Of a stretch of DNA of 9,244 bases, positions 1 to 7,239 are shown one piece after another; within the stretch, counting starts at the first letter, position 1, and each line of letters begins with the position of its first letter. The notes under the pieces are model-generated. The model was not told where the DNA came from. It saw nothing but the letters and a program-made list of their open reading frames with translations, and ran no database searches. A program made the translations under genes and the position numbers. Origin of the DNA: Oscillospiraceae bacterium (GTDB taxonomy: Bacteria > Bacillota > Clostridia > Oscillospirales > Acutalibacteraceae); the NCBI GenBank assembly GCA_029004655.1, contig JAQVYP010000066.1, positions 1-9,244 of the forward strand, given 5' to 3'.

Positions 1-440
1 GGTATATTGCTTTTATCCTTTATATATGAATCAATATACTCTGAAAAATCCTTGGCATCATATTGGAGTTCCACTTTGGAAGTGGTTGAGTTAACCACAC
101 TTTGAGAAACTGCATCTGTAATATTAAATGAGGGAGTCGTAAGGGCTGCCTTTGATGTTAAATGCTCAAGAAAAATATGGACTTTGTCATTATACAATTC
201 CGGGAAAAATTTATTCGATAAACTCACCGAATTGTCCTTTTGCTTCTTAAACTCATCATTATATTGCTGGGTCATAGTAATATATGTGTTTGCCTCGTCC
301 AACTTTGCGCTGTAAGAAAGATAATCAGAATTAGCCTCTGACATCGAGACTAAACTGGGGCTAATTAAGAATTTATATCCACACACAATAACGATTACCG
401 CGACAAGTGCAAATATTAATAATTTTTCTGTATTTTTCAT
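1..440 (-). CDS. pilO: Type IV pilus inner-membrane assembly protein PilO-like (3' end beyond window)
   Basis: The first 146 codons are present and the reading frame continues past position 1. The product starts MKNTEKLLIFALVAVIVIVC, with a short cytoplasmic N-terminus and one membrane helix at about residues 7-27. A polar, helix-forming region with coiled-coil character follows at about residues 35-75, and then the start of a globular extracytoplasmic part. That is the layout of PilO, which partners PilN to link the cytoplasmic PilM ring to the pilus machine. The ATG overlaps the pilN stop as ATGA, and a strong GGAGGTGG site (448-455) lies seven bases upstream inside pilN, so the two are probably translationally coupled. 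Sequence similarity in this family is weak. The call rests mainly on topology and on position directly after pilM and pilN. Confidence 0.8.
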   Translation of the reverse strand, partial: MKNTEKLLIFALVAVIVIVCGYKFLISPSLVSMSEANSDYLSYSAKLDEANTYITMTQQYNDEFKKQKDNSVSLSNKFFPELYNDKVHIFLEHLTSKAALTTPSFNITDAVSQSVVNSTTSKVELQYDAKDFSEYIDSYIKDKSNI

Positions 441-1003
441 TTTTTAACCACCTCCGCAAAAGTGCAGTTAATGGTATATTCATAACGTGATCTTTCGGAA
501 TTCCACGTTATTGATGAATATTTGACAATGCTGAACAGACCAGTTTGCTTTAATGCCTGGCAAGCAATATCAACAGAATCAGAATTTATACTTGAACACG
601 CTATCAAAGCATCTGTCGAAATGACCTTGAAATTGCTGATTGTTGTATCTGACGGTATACAAGAAGTAATCTTATTTATCAATTCATCTGTAATAAATCT
701 TGAATCATCAAATGTTTTTTGTGAATCTTCCAAAATTCTGTTATATTGAACTACATTGTCATATGCATTCTTTGCAGCATCAAAATCCTGTTTTACAGTA
801 TTAAATTTTTCCGAATTAAGCTCTTCAATAATAGTATTTGTTTTATTCTTTGTCATTATTGTAACAAAATTAATAGCAGCGGTAGACAAAAGAATAGCGA
901 TTATCAAAAGCACTATAATTATAATATGGTGTTTAAATGCGCCAATACCGTATTTAGAATTTTCCGATTTATAGACGGCAAATAAATTAAAATCATTTTT
1001 CAT
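437..1003 (-). CDS. pilN: Type IV pilus assembly protein PilN-like
   Basis: This 188-residue bitopic membrane protein begins MKNDFNLF, resembling the short N-terminal segment of PilN that docks into PilM. One strongly hydrophobic helix follows at about residues 27-50. Next come a charged coiled-coil-like stretch at about 52-95 and a C-terminal domain of about 90 residues (ITSCIPSDTTISNFKV onward), as expected for the ferredoxin-like fold of PilN/PilO. It should sit in the inner membrane as a heterodimer with PilO. The ATG is preceded by GAGGGTG, which overlaps the pilM stop codon. The gap to pilM is 9 nt and the stop overlaps the pilO start. The length is normal for the family, and function is assigned from topology plus gene order. 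Confidence 0.85.
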   Translation of the reverse strand: MKNDFNLFAVYKSENSKYGIGAFKHHIIIIVLLIIAILLSTAAINFVTIMTKNKTNTIIEELNSEKFNTVKQDFDAAKNAYDNVVQYNRILEDSQKTFDDSRFITDELINKITSCIPSDTTISNFKVISTDALIACSSINSDSVDIACQALKQTGLFSIVKYSSITWNSERSRYEYTINCTFAEVVKK

Positions 1004-1012
1004 TTTTCACCC

Positions 1013-2017
1013 TCACAGTCTTATCAACGCGCCTGCTGCATAGCAGAGGCAATTAAGAGGGCATCCTTGCGGAGCACTTATTCTGTCAATTGAGTTAACA
1101 ACCTCAACAGGAATTTTCAAATAATTGCTCAATGCCTCATCAATACCATACACGCCCGAAATGCCGCCACATAGGTAAATTTTCTCAATTGAATTATCCG
1201 CAGAACTTGAAACAACATACTGAATATAATGCTGAATATCATCCACCAGTCTGAAGATAAAATAGCGGCATGCATCACCAACTGCAGGGTTTTCATATTT
1301 TTTATCGGGCGATAAATCTATTTTTGACATTAATTCTATATTAGCTTCTTTTCCGATAAGAGTGGCCATTTCGTTTGCGAAATCCTGAACGGGTGAAGAT
1401 TCTGTACGGCAAAGCACGTATTCACCATTGTTATATACATGCAAATTCATTTTTGAAAAACCAATATCTGTTATTATAACGTTTCCTTTTGAAATACTAT
1501 CCCCGTTTATTTTTGTAGAATTACTTAATAGTTTATACATTGATACCGCGTCAATATCCATAGCAACAGGTTTCAAATGTAAATCTTTGAGTAAATAGTA
1601 ATAGTCCTTAACAATATGCATAGGCACTGCATAGGCAATGATATTAAGCATATTTTCCGGTGTGGTACCGTTAATAATAAAATCAATTATATAATCATTT
1701 TCAGGACCTAAAAATTCAGTCATTTCATTCTTAACAAGGACCCCGAGTACCTGATTTTTTACATTTGGAAAGGTTAAATTTCTTGTGATTATTTCTGTGC
1801 TGTTAATTGTAATATTAGCCGAAGATGCTTTTACATGTTTACTTTTAAGCAAGCGTGATATTGCATTTGCCAAAGCCACACGATCCTTAATTACACCGTT
1901 TGCAACAAATTCTCCCGTATATTCAACTTCTCCCCATGATGATATTACAATTTGCTCTCCCTTTAAATAGCCATCCACTATGCTGACCTTTCTATTTCCT
2001 ACATCTATTGCAAGCAT
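1013..2017 (-). CDS. pilM: Type IV pilus assembly protein PilM (actin-like ATPase)
   Basis: A cytoplasmic actin/FtsA-fold protein of 334 residues. Visible nucleotide-site motifs are the first phosphate loop AIDVGNRKVSIVDG near the N-terminus, the second phosphate motif ITDIGFSKMNLHVYNNG at about residues 182-198, and the adenosine motif IYLCGGISGVYGI at about 280-292. PilM forms a cytoplasmic ring that binds the N-terminus of PilN and connects to the pilus ATPases. I place the start at 2017 rather than at the in-frame ATG at 2023. The ribosome site AAGGT (2026-2030) is only two bases from the upstream ATG but eight from the inner one, and MLAIDVGNRK is a natural family N-terminus. It lies downstream of pilC and 9 nt upstream of pilN. 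Confidence 0.92.
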   Translation of the reverse strand: MLAIDVGNRKVSIVDGYLKGEQIVISSWGEVEYTGEFVANGVIKDRVALANAISRLLKSKHVKASSANITINSTEIITRNLTFPNVKNQVLGVLVKNEMTEFLGPENDYIIDFIINGTTPENMLNIIAYAVPMHIVKDYYYLLKDLHLKPVAMDIDAVSMYKLLSNSTKINGDSISKGNVIITDIGFSKMNLHVYNNGEYVLCRTESSPVQDFANEMATLIGKEANIELMSKIDLSPDKKYENPAVGDACRYFIFRLVDDIQHYIQYVVSSSADNSIEKIYLCGGISGVYGIDEALSNYLKIPVEVVNSIDRISAPQGCPLNCLCYAAGALIRL

Positions 2018-2044
2018 AAACATTTACCTTCTATCATGATATAT

Positions 2045-3250
2045 TTACTGAACTGCCGTCATCATCCCATACATTGGCATCATAATCGAAACAACTATAA
2101 ACCCAATAATTCCCGCCATAATAACGATCATTAATGGCTCAAGCAAACCAACCAACTTTGAAATTGCAGCATCCGATTCTTCATCGTAAAAGTTTGACGT
2201 TTTTGCAAGCACTTCATCTATTGAACCGGCTTCTTCTCCGATTGTAATCATCGAAAGCATCATCATCGGGAAGGCTTTTGACTTTTTCATTGCAAGTGAA
2301 AGTGATGTGCCCTTTTTTATGTCCTCACATATCTTCATTATTATTTGCCCGTAATATTTATTGCCAACGACATTGGCAGTGATTTCAAGGGATTTAACAA
2401 GCGCTACGCCGCTCTTCATGAGAGCCGAAAGCGTTCTTGAATATCGTGAGCTCACAATAATAACATTTAATTTTCCCACAATAGGCAACGTGTTTTTAGT
2501 CTTGTCCCACCAAAGCCTGCCATTTGTTGATTTTAAAATTCTTGTCCATGCAGTTACAATAATGCAAATAACAGATATGTAAATATACCAAAACCCTGTT
2601 AAAGAATCGCTAATTCCAATGAGTACCTTTGTTGGAACCGGTAATTCCGCTCCTGATTCTTCAAACATCGTTATAAATACCGGAAGGACAACAACCATCA
2701 TAATAATTACAACCAAAACTGTAAGAACCGATAAAATGATTGGATACATCATTGCGCCTTTAACCTTATTGTTCACTTTTACAGTTTTATCGAAATGATC
2801 CGCAACGCGCCCAATAACACCATCAAGGTCTCCACCCGTTTCACCGGATTCAACCATATAGATAAATATATCCGGAAAAGCACCGTTTTGTGCTCTTAAA
2901 GATTCAGATAATGATTTGCCTTTTTGAACCGAATCATAAACCTTTCTAATGATTATTTTCACATCAGTTCTTTCTGCTTGGTTAGAAAGGATATCCAAAC
3001 ACTTTACAACATTAACACCGGAGGTAAGCATTGTAGAAAATTGCCTACAAAAAATGCTTAATTCTTTTGCAGTAAGTTTAGGTATTCTAAATGTAATCGA
3101 TTGCGAAATAAATGATGCAGGTTTTATAGTCAAGCAATACAGTCCCCGTTGAATAACAAGATTACGGCATGCATCTTCGCTGTCCGCCTGAAGCGTACCG
3201 GAAACATTTTGACCTGTTGCATCAATAGCTGAATAAATATACTCCGGCAA
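2045..3250 (-). CDS. pilC: Type IV pilus inner-membrane platform protein PilC (T2SS GspF family)
   Basis: This protein has two tandem T2SSF domains, at about residues 67-190 and 270-391, which is the hallmark of PilC/GspF. Family signatures include the repeated LTSGVNVVKCLDIL / MKSGVALVKSLEI segments and the paired FPDIFIYMVESGETGGDLD / FPMMMLSMITIGEEAGSID motifs. Predicted membrane helices lie at about 173-197, 220-242 and 370-396. PilC is the platform that transmits ATPase-driven motion during pilin polymerisation. The frame extends to a GTG at 3259, but a GGGGTG ribosome site (3257-3262) overlaps that codon and lies six bases before a TTG at 3250. Starting there gives MPEYIYSAIDATG, the usual beginning of this family, so I prefer the TTG; the function is secure either way. 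This is the first gene of the visible pilus operon. The pilB/pilT ATPases and pilins must lie elsewhere. Confidence 0.95.
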   Translation of the reverse strand: MPEYIYSAIDATGQNVSGTLQADSEDACRNLVIQRGLYCLTIKPASFISQSITFRIPKLTAKELSIFCRQFSTMLTSGVNVVKCLDILSNQAERTDVKIIIRKVYDSVQKGKSLSESLRAQNGAFPDIFIYMVESGETGGDLDGVIGRVADHFDKTVKVNNKVKGAMMYPIILSVLTVLVVIIMMVVVLPVFITMFEESGAELPVPTKVLIGISDSLTGFWYIYISVICIIVTAWTRILKSTNGRLWWDKTKNTLPIVGKLNVIIVSSRYSRTLSALMKSGVALVKSLEITANVVGNKYYGQIIMKICEDIKKGTSLSLAMKKSKAFPMMMLSMITIGEEAGSIDEVLAKTSNFYDEESDAAISKLVGLLEPLMIVIMAGIIGFIVVSIMMPMYGMMTAVQ

Positions 3251-3256
3251 ATTTTC

Positions 3257-3262
3257 CACCCC
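3257..3262 (-). promoter_or_regulatory. Ribosome binding site deciding the pilC start (TTG)
   Basis: Minus-strand GGGGTG pairs with the 16S tail with one G-U wobble. It lies six bases before TTG at 3250 but overlaps the alternative GTG at 3259, which has no other site in front of it. Confidence 0.55.
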
Positions 3263-3274
3263 AATTCATAACAT

Positions 3275-3312
3275 AAAAACAGTATAATATAAACTTATAT
3301 TATACTGTTTTT
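3275..3312. repeat. Perfect 17-bp inverted repeat upstream of pilC
   Basis: The arms AAAAACAGTATAATATA (3275-3291) and TATATTATACTGTTTTT (3296-3312) are exact reverse complements separated by AACT. Each arm contains a TATAAT-like box and ends in five A/T, so the element could be an operator over the pil promoter. It could also be an AT-rich terminator or insulator, since a T5 run follows the stem on both strands. It lies 25 bp before the proposed pilC start. Confidence 0.7.
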
Positions 3313-3328
3313 ATAAATAATTCAACAT
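3301..3328 (-). promoter_or_regulatory. Candidate pil operon promoter
   Basis: On the minus strand TTGAAT (3323-3328 region) is followed after about 15 bases by TATAAT in the right-hand arm of the inverted repeat. The -10 match is perfect but the spacer is short. A second candidate lies further upstream: TTGTTA, about 16 bases, then TATACA within the 3337-3354 inverted repeat. Neither can be chosen from sequence alone. Confidence 0.35.
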
Positions 3329-3336
3329 TTATTTGC

Positions 3337-3354
3337 GAATATATGTATATATTC
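3337..3354. repeat. Second inverted repeat upstream of pilC (possible operator)
   Basis: GAATATAT and ATATATTC are perfect 8-bp arms separated by GT, with no adjoining T-run, so this is not a terminator. The centre is 52 bp, about five helical turns, from the centre of the 3275-3312 repeat. That would put dimers bound at both sites on the same face of the helix. No regulator gene is visible nearby. Confidence 0.45.
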
Positions 3355-3457
3355 ATGAAATTTGCTAACAATAACCAATTGATTTGTAAAAAACTTTACT
3401 TTATCAGATATTTAATCCTAAAATATTCCACACGTTTTAACTCGCTTGTCGGAATAT

Positions 3458-3489
3458 AAAAAAATATCCGCACTTAGCGGATATTTTTT
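3458..3489 (-). terminator. Rho-independent terminator of the DUF6512-like gene
   Basis: Perfect 13-bp arms AAAAAATATCCGC (3459-3471) and GCGGATATTTTTT (3477-3489) flank the loop ACTTA. On the minus strand the stem begins 13 bases after the stop codon at 3502 and runs into seven T residues. It separates this gene from the pil operon. Confidence 0.88.
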
Positions 3490-3501
3490 ATCACTGTTCT
3501 T

Positions 3502-4050
3502 TTAGACAATTCCATATACGCCTGCCTGGCTATCGAAAAATATCGGAAACTCAGGCGGGCACAAAGTCAGCAGCATAAATAAGGCTATTATGCCAACAAA
3601 AATTATTATTACATCATTGACACTGATTCCTTTTGAGTGTTTGTAAACATGCAGTCCCATTAGTTGCCCAAACAGCACTGCCAAAAAAAGAATCAGTATA
3701 TTTATCAATACAGATTCTATGCCAAAAGCACCAGTGTAAAAATAAAACAGAAGCGGAATTGTTATTATTGCAGTTACTAAAGAGACTAGTGTCGCTGAAA
3801 ACCATTTGTTTTTATCTATTTTTTGTTTGTCTCGGTTTTTCAAATAATAAATTATCCACCAGCCCATAATTGGCCAAACCACCATTTTTATATGTTCCCA
3901 TACGCTTTCGTTTACGGGTGAAATTAGCCCCACAACGGGGAACTTTCCACATATATTATATAAAAAGTGAAAAATTGCGCCGATAACGAATAAACAGGGT
4001 ATTCCAAGAATTATCCATTTTTCAGGTGTTAGTGATTTTTTAAATTTCAT
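3502..4050 (-). CDS. DUF6512-like five-helix membrane protein, function unknown
   Basis: This 182-residue hydrophobic protein has about five membrane helices, at residues 12-33, 54-70, 87-105, 112-133 and 145-164. Visible conserved-looking motifs are GAIFHFLYN in helix 1, SPVNESVWEHIKM just before helix 2, and CPPEFPIFFD near the C-terminus. I recall the SPVNESxWEHLK pattern as typical of the DUF6512 family of Clostridia. No biochemical role is known to me and I do not propose one. The frame extends to ATG at 4071, but that codon has no ribosome site and lies four bases from a repeat element. ATG 4050 has GTGAGG (4057-4062) six bases upstream and is the better start. The gene is monocistronic, with a terminator directly downstream. 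Confidence 0.75.
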   Translation of the reverse strand: MKFKKSLTPEKWIILGIPCLFVIGAIFHFLYNICGKFPVVGLISPVNESVWEHIKMVVWPIMGWWIIYYLKNRDKQKIDKNKWFSATLVSLVTAIITIPLLFYFYTGAFGIESVLINILILFLAVLFGQLMGLHVYKHSKGISVNDVIIIFVGIIALFMLLTLCPPEFPIFFDSQAGVYGIV

Positions 4051-4056
4051 AAAGCG

Positions 4057-4062
4057 CCTCAC
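4057..4062 (-). promoter_or_regulatory. Ribosome binding site deciding the start of the DUF6512-like gene
   Basis: Minus-strand GTGAGG lies six bases from ATG 4050. The alternative ATG at 4071 has only a distant GGAAA inside the repeat element. Confidence 0.6.
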
Positions 4063-4074
4063 ATTAATCATTTG

Positions 4075-4142
4075 ATACTATTTCCAATTAAAAAACGCCA
4101 AAACACAGCAAAGATTTAGCGATTTTTAGTTGGGATTAGTAT
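4075..4142. repeat. Short repeat element, copy 1 (68 bp, inverted ends)
   Basis: The left end ATACTATTTCCAATTAAAAA and the reverse complement of the right end (ATACTAATCCCAACTAAAAA) agree at about 17 of 20 positions. These ends are shared with the other three elements in this window. The interior (ACGCCAAAACACAGCAAAG) resembles copy 3 and not the long copies. It has no coding capacity. It lies in the 5' untranslated region of the DUF6512-like gene, 24 bp before its start, and may have displaced or supplied that gene's promoter. No target duplication is obvious. Confidence 0.75.
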
Positions 4143-4178
4143 GCTATATTAATATGCAAATTAACTCGTATATAGTAT

Positions 4179-4371
4179 AAAAAAAGACGTTATACTAATT
4201 CCAATTAAAAAGTGACCAAGATTTGCGAGGATTTTGTTTGTGAGACAAGGCGGAGGACGAAGGCGGGCTATCGCCCGCCGAGAACGATAACGCAGTCTCG
4301 CAAACAAAAGACCGCGAAGATTGGTTGGTTTTTATTTGGAATTAGTATTATATTATACACATAACGTCTTT
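4179..4371 (-). terminator. leuB terminator with a repeat element inserted in its loop
   Basis: AAAGACGTTAT (4361-4371 read on the minus strand) and ATAACGTCTTT (4183-4193 on the minus strand) are 11-bp complementary arms, followed by seven T residues (4185-4179). This is an intrinsic terminator beginning 16 bases after the leuB stop codon. The 157-bp repeat copy 2 now fills its loop, leaving about 12 native loop bases. Because that element is itself self-complementary, the outer stem may still form. The inserted-terminator reading is inference from the flanking arms. Confidence 0.6.
4192..4348. repeat. Long repeat element, copy 2 (157 bp, complete, hairpin-forming)
   Basis: The terminal inverted repeats ATACTAATTCCAATTAAAAA and the reverse complement of the right end agree at 19 of 20 positions. 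Internally, TTTTGTTTGTGAGAC pairs with GTCTCGCAAACAAAA with one mismatch, and the centre is a perfect GGCGGGC-TATC-GCCCGCC hairpin, so the whole unit is one long imperfect palindrome. The GC-rich core stands out from the AT-rich surroundings. There is no open reading frame or transposase. It matches copy 4 at 125 of 127 positions with no gaps. It is a MITE- or REP-like non-autonomous element; the family is not identified. Confidence 0.88.
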
Positions 4372-4386
4372 GAAATTATATTTAGT

Positions 4387-5457
4387 TTAGATGTGCTGTG
4401 CTACCAAATCACCAATTTGTGAGGTGCTTACCTTGCTGTAACCTTCTTCATAAATATCGGGGGTTCTTGCAATTTTAAGAACTTCATTAACCGCATTTTC
4501 AATATCATCTGCCGCTTTTTCGTTTCCAAGTGAATAGCGGAGCATCATTGAAACAGAAAGAATCGTTGCCAACGGGTTTGCGATCTGCTGCCCCGCAATA
4601 TCGGGTGCCGAACCGTGAATCGGCTCATAGAGCCCCATTGCACCTTCCCCCAAACTTGCAGATGCCAACATTCCGATTGAGCCGCTGATCATAGAGGCTT
4701 CATCAGATAAAATATCGCCGAAAATGTTTGAAGTAACAATAACATCAAACTGGGAAGGATTGCGCACAAGCTGCATTGCGGCATTATCAACATAAAAATG
4801 ATTGAGCTCTATTCCGTCATATTCGGCAGCAATTTTCGTCACAGTTTCACGCCATAATCTGGATGATTCCAAAACATTTGCCTTGTCAACGGAAGTTACC
4901 TTGCCGCCGCGTTTTTTCGCAACATTGAAAGCAACCCGCGCTATTCGCTCAATTTCCGGTACTGAATACTTTTCGGTATCGTAAGCCGATTCTATGCCAT
5001 TTTCATCTGTTCTTCCGCGCTCTCCGAAATATATTCCGCCTATAAGTTCACGAACCACCATAATGTCAAGGTCTTTGCCGATTATCTCATCTTTAAGTGG
5101 TGATGCACTGCGAAGCGGCTCAAAAATTACGGCTGGTCTTAGGTTTGCGTACAGCCCGAGTGCCGAACGAATCCCCAAAAGCCCCGCTTCAGGACGCATA
5201 CCGCCCTTTAAATTGTCCCATTTGTATCCACCGACAGCACCGAGCAAAACAGCATCGGATGCCTTGCACTTTGCAATTGTTTCCTCCGGCAGCGGCACAC
5301 CTGTTGCGTCAATTGCCGCACCACCAATTAATGCCTCGCTGTATTCAACTAGGAATTCATGTTTATCAGCTATCTTATTAAGAACCTTAATAGCCTCATC
5401 AACTATTTCAGGTCCAATTCCATCACCTTTTAAGAGAGTGATTTTATACTTCTGCAT
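4387..5457 (-). CDS. leuB: 3-isopropylmalate dehydrogenase
   Basis: This enzyme catalyses NAD-dependent oxidative decarboxylation of 3-isopropylmalate to 2-oxoisocaproate, the last step specific to leucine synthesis. The 356 residues contain LLKGDGIGPEIV at the N-terminus, substrate arginines in GIRSALGLYANLRPA (about R97 and R107), VRELIGGIYFGERGR (about R136 and Y143), the catalytic lysine in TSVDKANVL (about K192), and the metal-binding aspartates of VDNAAM and NIFGDILSDEASM (about D224, D248, D252). The NAD-site motif GSAPDIAGQQIANP is intact. The frame extends to ATG 5472, but GGAGG (5466-5470) lies within those first codons and eight bases before ATG 5457, so the inner start is preferred. 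The gene is 23 nt downstream of leuA in the same T-box-controlled operon. No leuC or leuD lies between or after them in this window. Confidence 0.97.
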   Translation of the reverse strand: MQKYKITLLKGDGIGPEIVDEAIKVLNKIADKHEFLVEYSEALIGGAAIDATGVPLPEETIAKCKASDAVLLGAVGGYKWDNLKGGMRPEAGLLGIRSALGLYANLRPAVIFEPLRSASPLKDEIIGKDLDIMVVRELIGGIYFGERGRTDENGIESAYDTEKYSVPEIERIARVAFNVAKKRGGKVTSVDKANVLESSRLWRETVTKIAAEYDGIELNHFYVDNAAMQLVRNPSQFDVIVTSNIFGDILSDEASMISGSIGMLASASLGEGAMGLYEPIHGSAPDIAGQQIANPLATILSVSMMLRYSLGNEKAADDIENAVNEVLKIARTPDIYEEGYSKVSTSQIGDLVAQHI

Positions 5458-5465
5458 AGTATTAT

Positions 5466-5470
5466 CCTCC
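5466..5470 (-). promoter_or_regulatory. Ribosome binding site deciding the leuB start
   Basis: Perfect GGAGG eight bases upstream of ATG 5457. It overlaps the alternative ATG at 5472, which has no site of its own. Confidence 0.75.
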
Positions 5471-5480
5471 ATTATATATT

Positions 5481-7157
5481 TTATAGACTTGCTCTGTTAA
5501 TTGCACTCAAAACTCCCTTGATTGATGCAAGGTTTATATTATTTGCAATTCCCACTCCAAATGCCGGTTTCCCGTCCGGCGCTGTAAGCTGAATATATGC
5601 CACAGCCTTGGAGTCAGAGCCTGATGAAATTGCATGTTCATTGTAAGTTACAAACTTGAAGTCGTTTATATTTAATTTTTTAATAGCGTTAAAGAATGCA
5701 TCAATCGGTCCGTTACCAACACCGTCAAGTGATTTTTGATTACCTTCGCTCTCAATAACTCCTTTAAAATGAACATCGGAATTATCATTGCTTGACTGCT
5801 CATCAAATCTGACTTTAATTAACTTATATTTCTCAGGGATATTAATGTATCCATTTTTAAACACATCCAACAGCTCGTCAGTAGAAAGCTCTCTTCCCAA
5901 CTCGTCGCATTGTTTCTTTACCATTGAACCAAATTCGGGTTGCATTGCCTTTGGCAGACTGTATCCAAACTTATACTGCATAATAAACGCTGCTCCGCCT
6001 TTACCTGATTGCGAGTTGATTCGGATAATCGGTTCATACTGACGTCCCACATCGGCAGGGTCTATCGGCAAATATGGAATCTCCCACACTTCAGAATTGT
6101 TTTTCTGCATATATTGCATGCCTTTGTTAATAGCGTCCTGATGCGAGCCTGAAAATGCAGTAAATACTAATTCACCGGTATATGGATGACGCTCGTGGAC
6201 ATGCATTTTTGTGCAACTTTCAAACATTTCGCGAAGCTGCGGCAAGTCGCTGAAGTCAAGCTTTGGATCGACGCCCTGTGTATACATATTAAGTCCTGTA
6301 GTAACAATATCAAGGTTTCCGGTGCGCTCTCCGTTTCCGAACAAAGTTCCTTCAACACGGTCGGCTCCGGCAAGCATTGCAAGCTCTGCGCAAGCAACTC
6401 CCGAACCCCTGTCATTGTGGGGATGAACGCTGATTATTGCTCGCTCACGGCCTTTTATGTGTTTTATAAAATATTCTATCTGATCAGCATACGTATTCGG
6501 TGTGCACATTTCCACAGTGTTTGGCAAATTGAGAATTACAGGGTTTTCAGCAGTAGCATGAAGCTCATCAAGGACTTTTTCACATATATCAACTGAAAAA
6601 TCCACTTCTGTGCCCGAAAAGCTTTCCGGTGAATATTCAAAACGGATATTTTGACCTTCTTCACATTGCTGTTCAGTCAGTTCCCTAATCAGCTTGGCAC
6701 CTTCAACAGCAATATCGGTAATTCCTTGCTTATCCATATTGAAAACCACCTTACGCTGTAAGACGGATGTGGAATTATAAAAATGCACAATGACATTTTT
6801 TGCACCTTTAATAGCCTCGAATGTCTTTTTTATCAAATGTTCTCTCGCTTGCACCAAAACTTGAATCCACACCCCGTCCGGAATGTGCCCGCCAACGATT
6901 AGCTCACGGCAAATTTCATATTCTGTCTCAGACGCAGATGGAAATCCAATCTCTATCTCTTTAAATCCCATATCGCAAAGAGCTTTAAAATACTGGAGCT
7001 TTTCATCCATGTTCATCGGATCGACCAAAGCCTGGTTACCATCGCGTAAATCAACACTGCACCAAATCGGCGCCTTGTCTATAACCTTTGAAGGCCACTC
7101 GCGATTCCTCAAATCAATTTGCTTAAACGGTACATACTTGTTAAAACCATTATTCAT
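5481..7157 (-). CDS. leuA: 2-isopropylmalate synthase (yeast/actinobacterial-type LeuA)
   Basis: This enzyme condenses acetyl-CoA with 2-oxoisovalerate, the committed step of leucine synthesis. The TIM-barrel domain starts with the catalytic and metal motif SVDLRDGNQALVDPM (about residues 34-48), then GFPSASETEYE, YSPESFSGTEVDF, the metal-binding HPHND (about 245-249) and LFGNGERTGN (about 273-281). A linker subdomain follows. From about residue 465 there is a LeuA dimerisation/allosteric domain (KGVIESEGNQKSLDGVGNGPIDAF), which in the family binds leucine for feedback inhibition. The HERHPYTGELVFTAFSGSHQDAI segment and the 558-residue length point to the TIGR00970-type long form rather than the E. 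coli-type enzyme. The frame runs open to a TTG at 7235 just after the leader terminator. ATG 7157 with GGGAGAGG (7167-7174) nine bases upstream, giving MNNGFNKYVPF, is the likely start. Confidence 0.96.
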   Translation of the reverse strand: MNNGFNKYVPFKQIDLRNREWPSKVIDKAPIWCSVDLRDGNQALVDPMNMDEKLQYFKALCDMGFKEIEIGFPSASETEYEICRELIVGGHIPDGVWIQVLVQAREHLIKKTFEAIKGAKNVIVHFYNSTSVLQRKVVFNMDKQGITDIAVEGAKLIRELTEQQCEEGQNIRFEYSPESFSGTEVDFSVDICEKVLDELHATAENPVILNLPNTVEMCTPNTYADQIEYFIKHIKGRERAIISVHPHNDRGSGVACAELAMLAGADRVEGTLFGNGERTGNLDIVTTGLNMYTQGVDPKLDFSDLPQLREMFESCTKMHVHERHPYTGELVFTAFSGSHQDAINKGMQYMQKNNSEVWEIPYLPIDPADVGRQYEPIIRINSQSGKGGAAFIMQYKFGYSLPKAMQPEFGSMVKKQCDELGRELSTDELLDVFKNGYINIPEKYKLIKVRFDEQSSNDNSDVHFKGVIESEGNQKSLDGVGNGPIDAFFNAIKKLNINDFKFVTYNEHAISSGSDSKAVAYIQLTAPDGKPAFGVGIANNINLASIKGVLSAINRASL

Positions 7158-7239
7158 AACTAAATTCCTCTCCCTCATGTCCAAAATCACAAGAACTTTG
7201 GTGCAGAATGTTTTTGCTGCTTCCTCAATACTCAAAGAA

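Noticed and set aside
3614..3805. Minus-strand 63-codon frame overlapping the DUF6512-like gene
   Set aside because: Alternative frame inside a gene with clear membrane-protein periodicity and its own ribosome site and terminator.
4192..4348. Structured regulatory RNA or small-RNA gene
   Set aside because: It folds as a long hairpin, but no promoter or terminator of its own is visible. Near-identical dispersed copies with shared inverted ends fit a mobile repeat better.
4994..5500. 168-codon plus-strand open frame opposite leuB
   Set aside because: Fully antisense to an intact, conserved leuB, with low-complexity Ser/Pro-rich translation and no ribosome site; a shadow frame.
7158..7235. N-terminal extension of leuA from TTG 7235
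   Set aside because: TTG lies just after the leader terminator with no ribosome site. ATG 7157 has a good one and gives the family's usual N-terminus.
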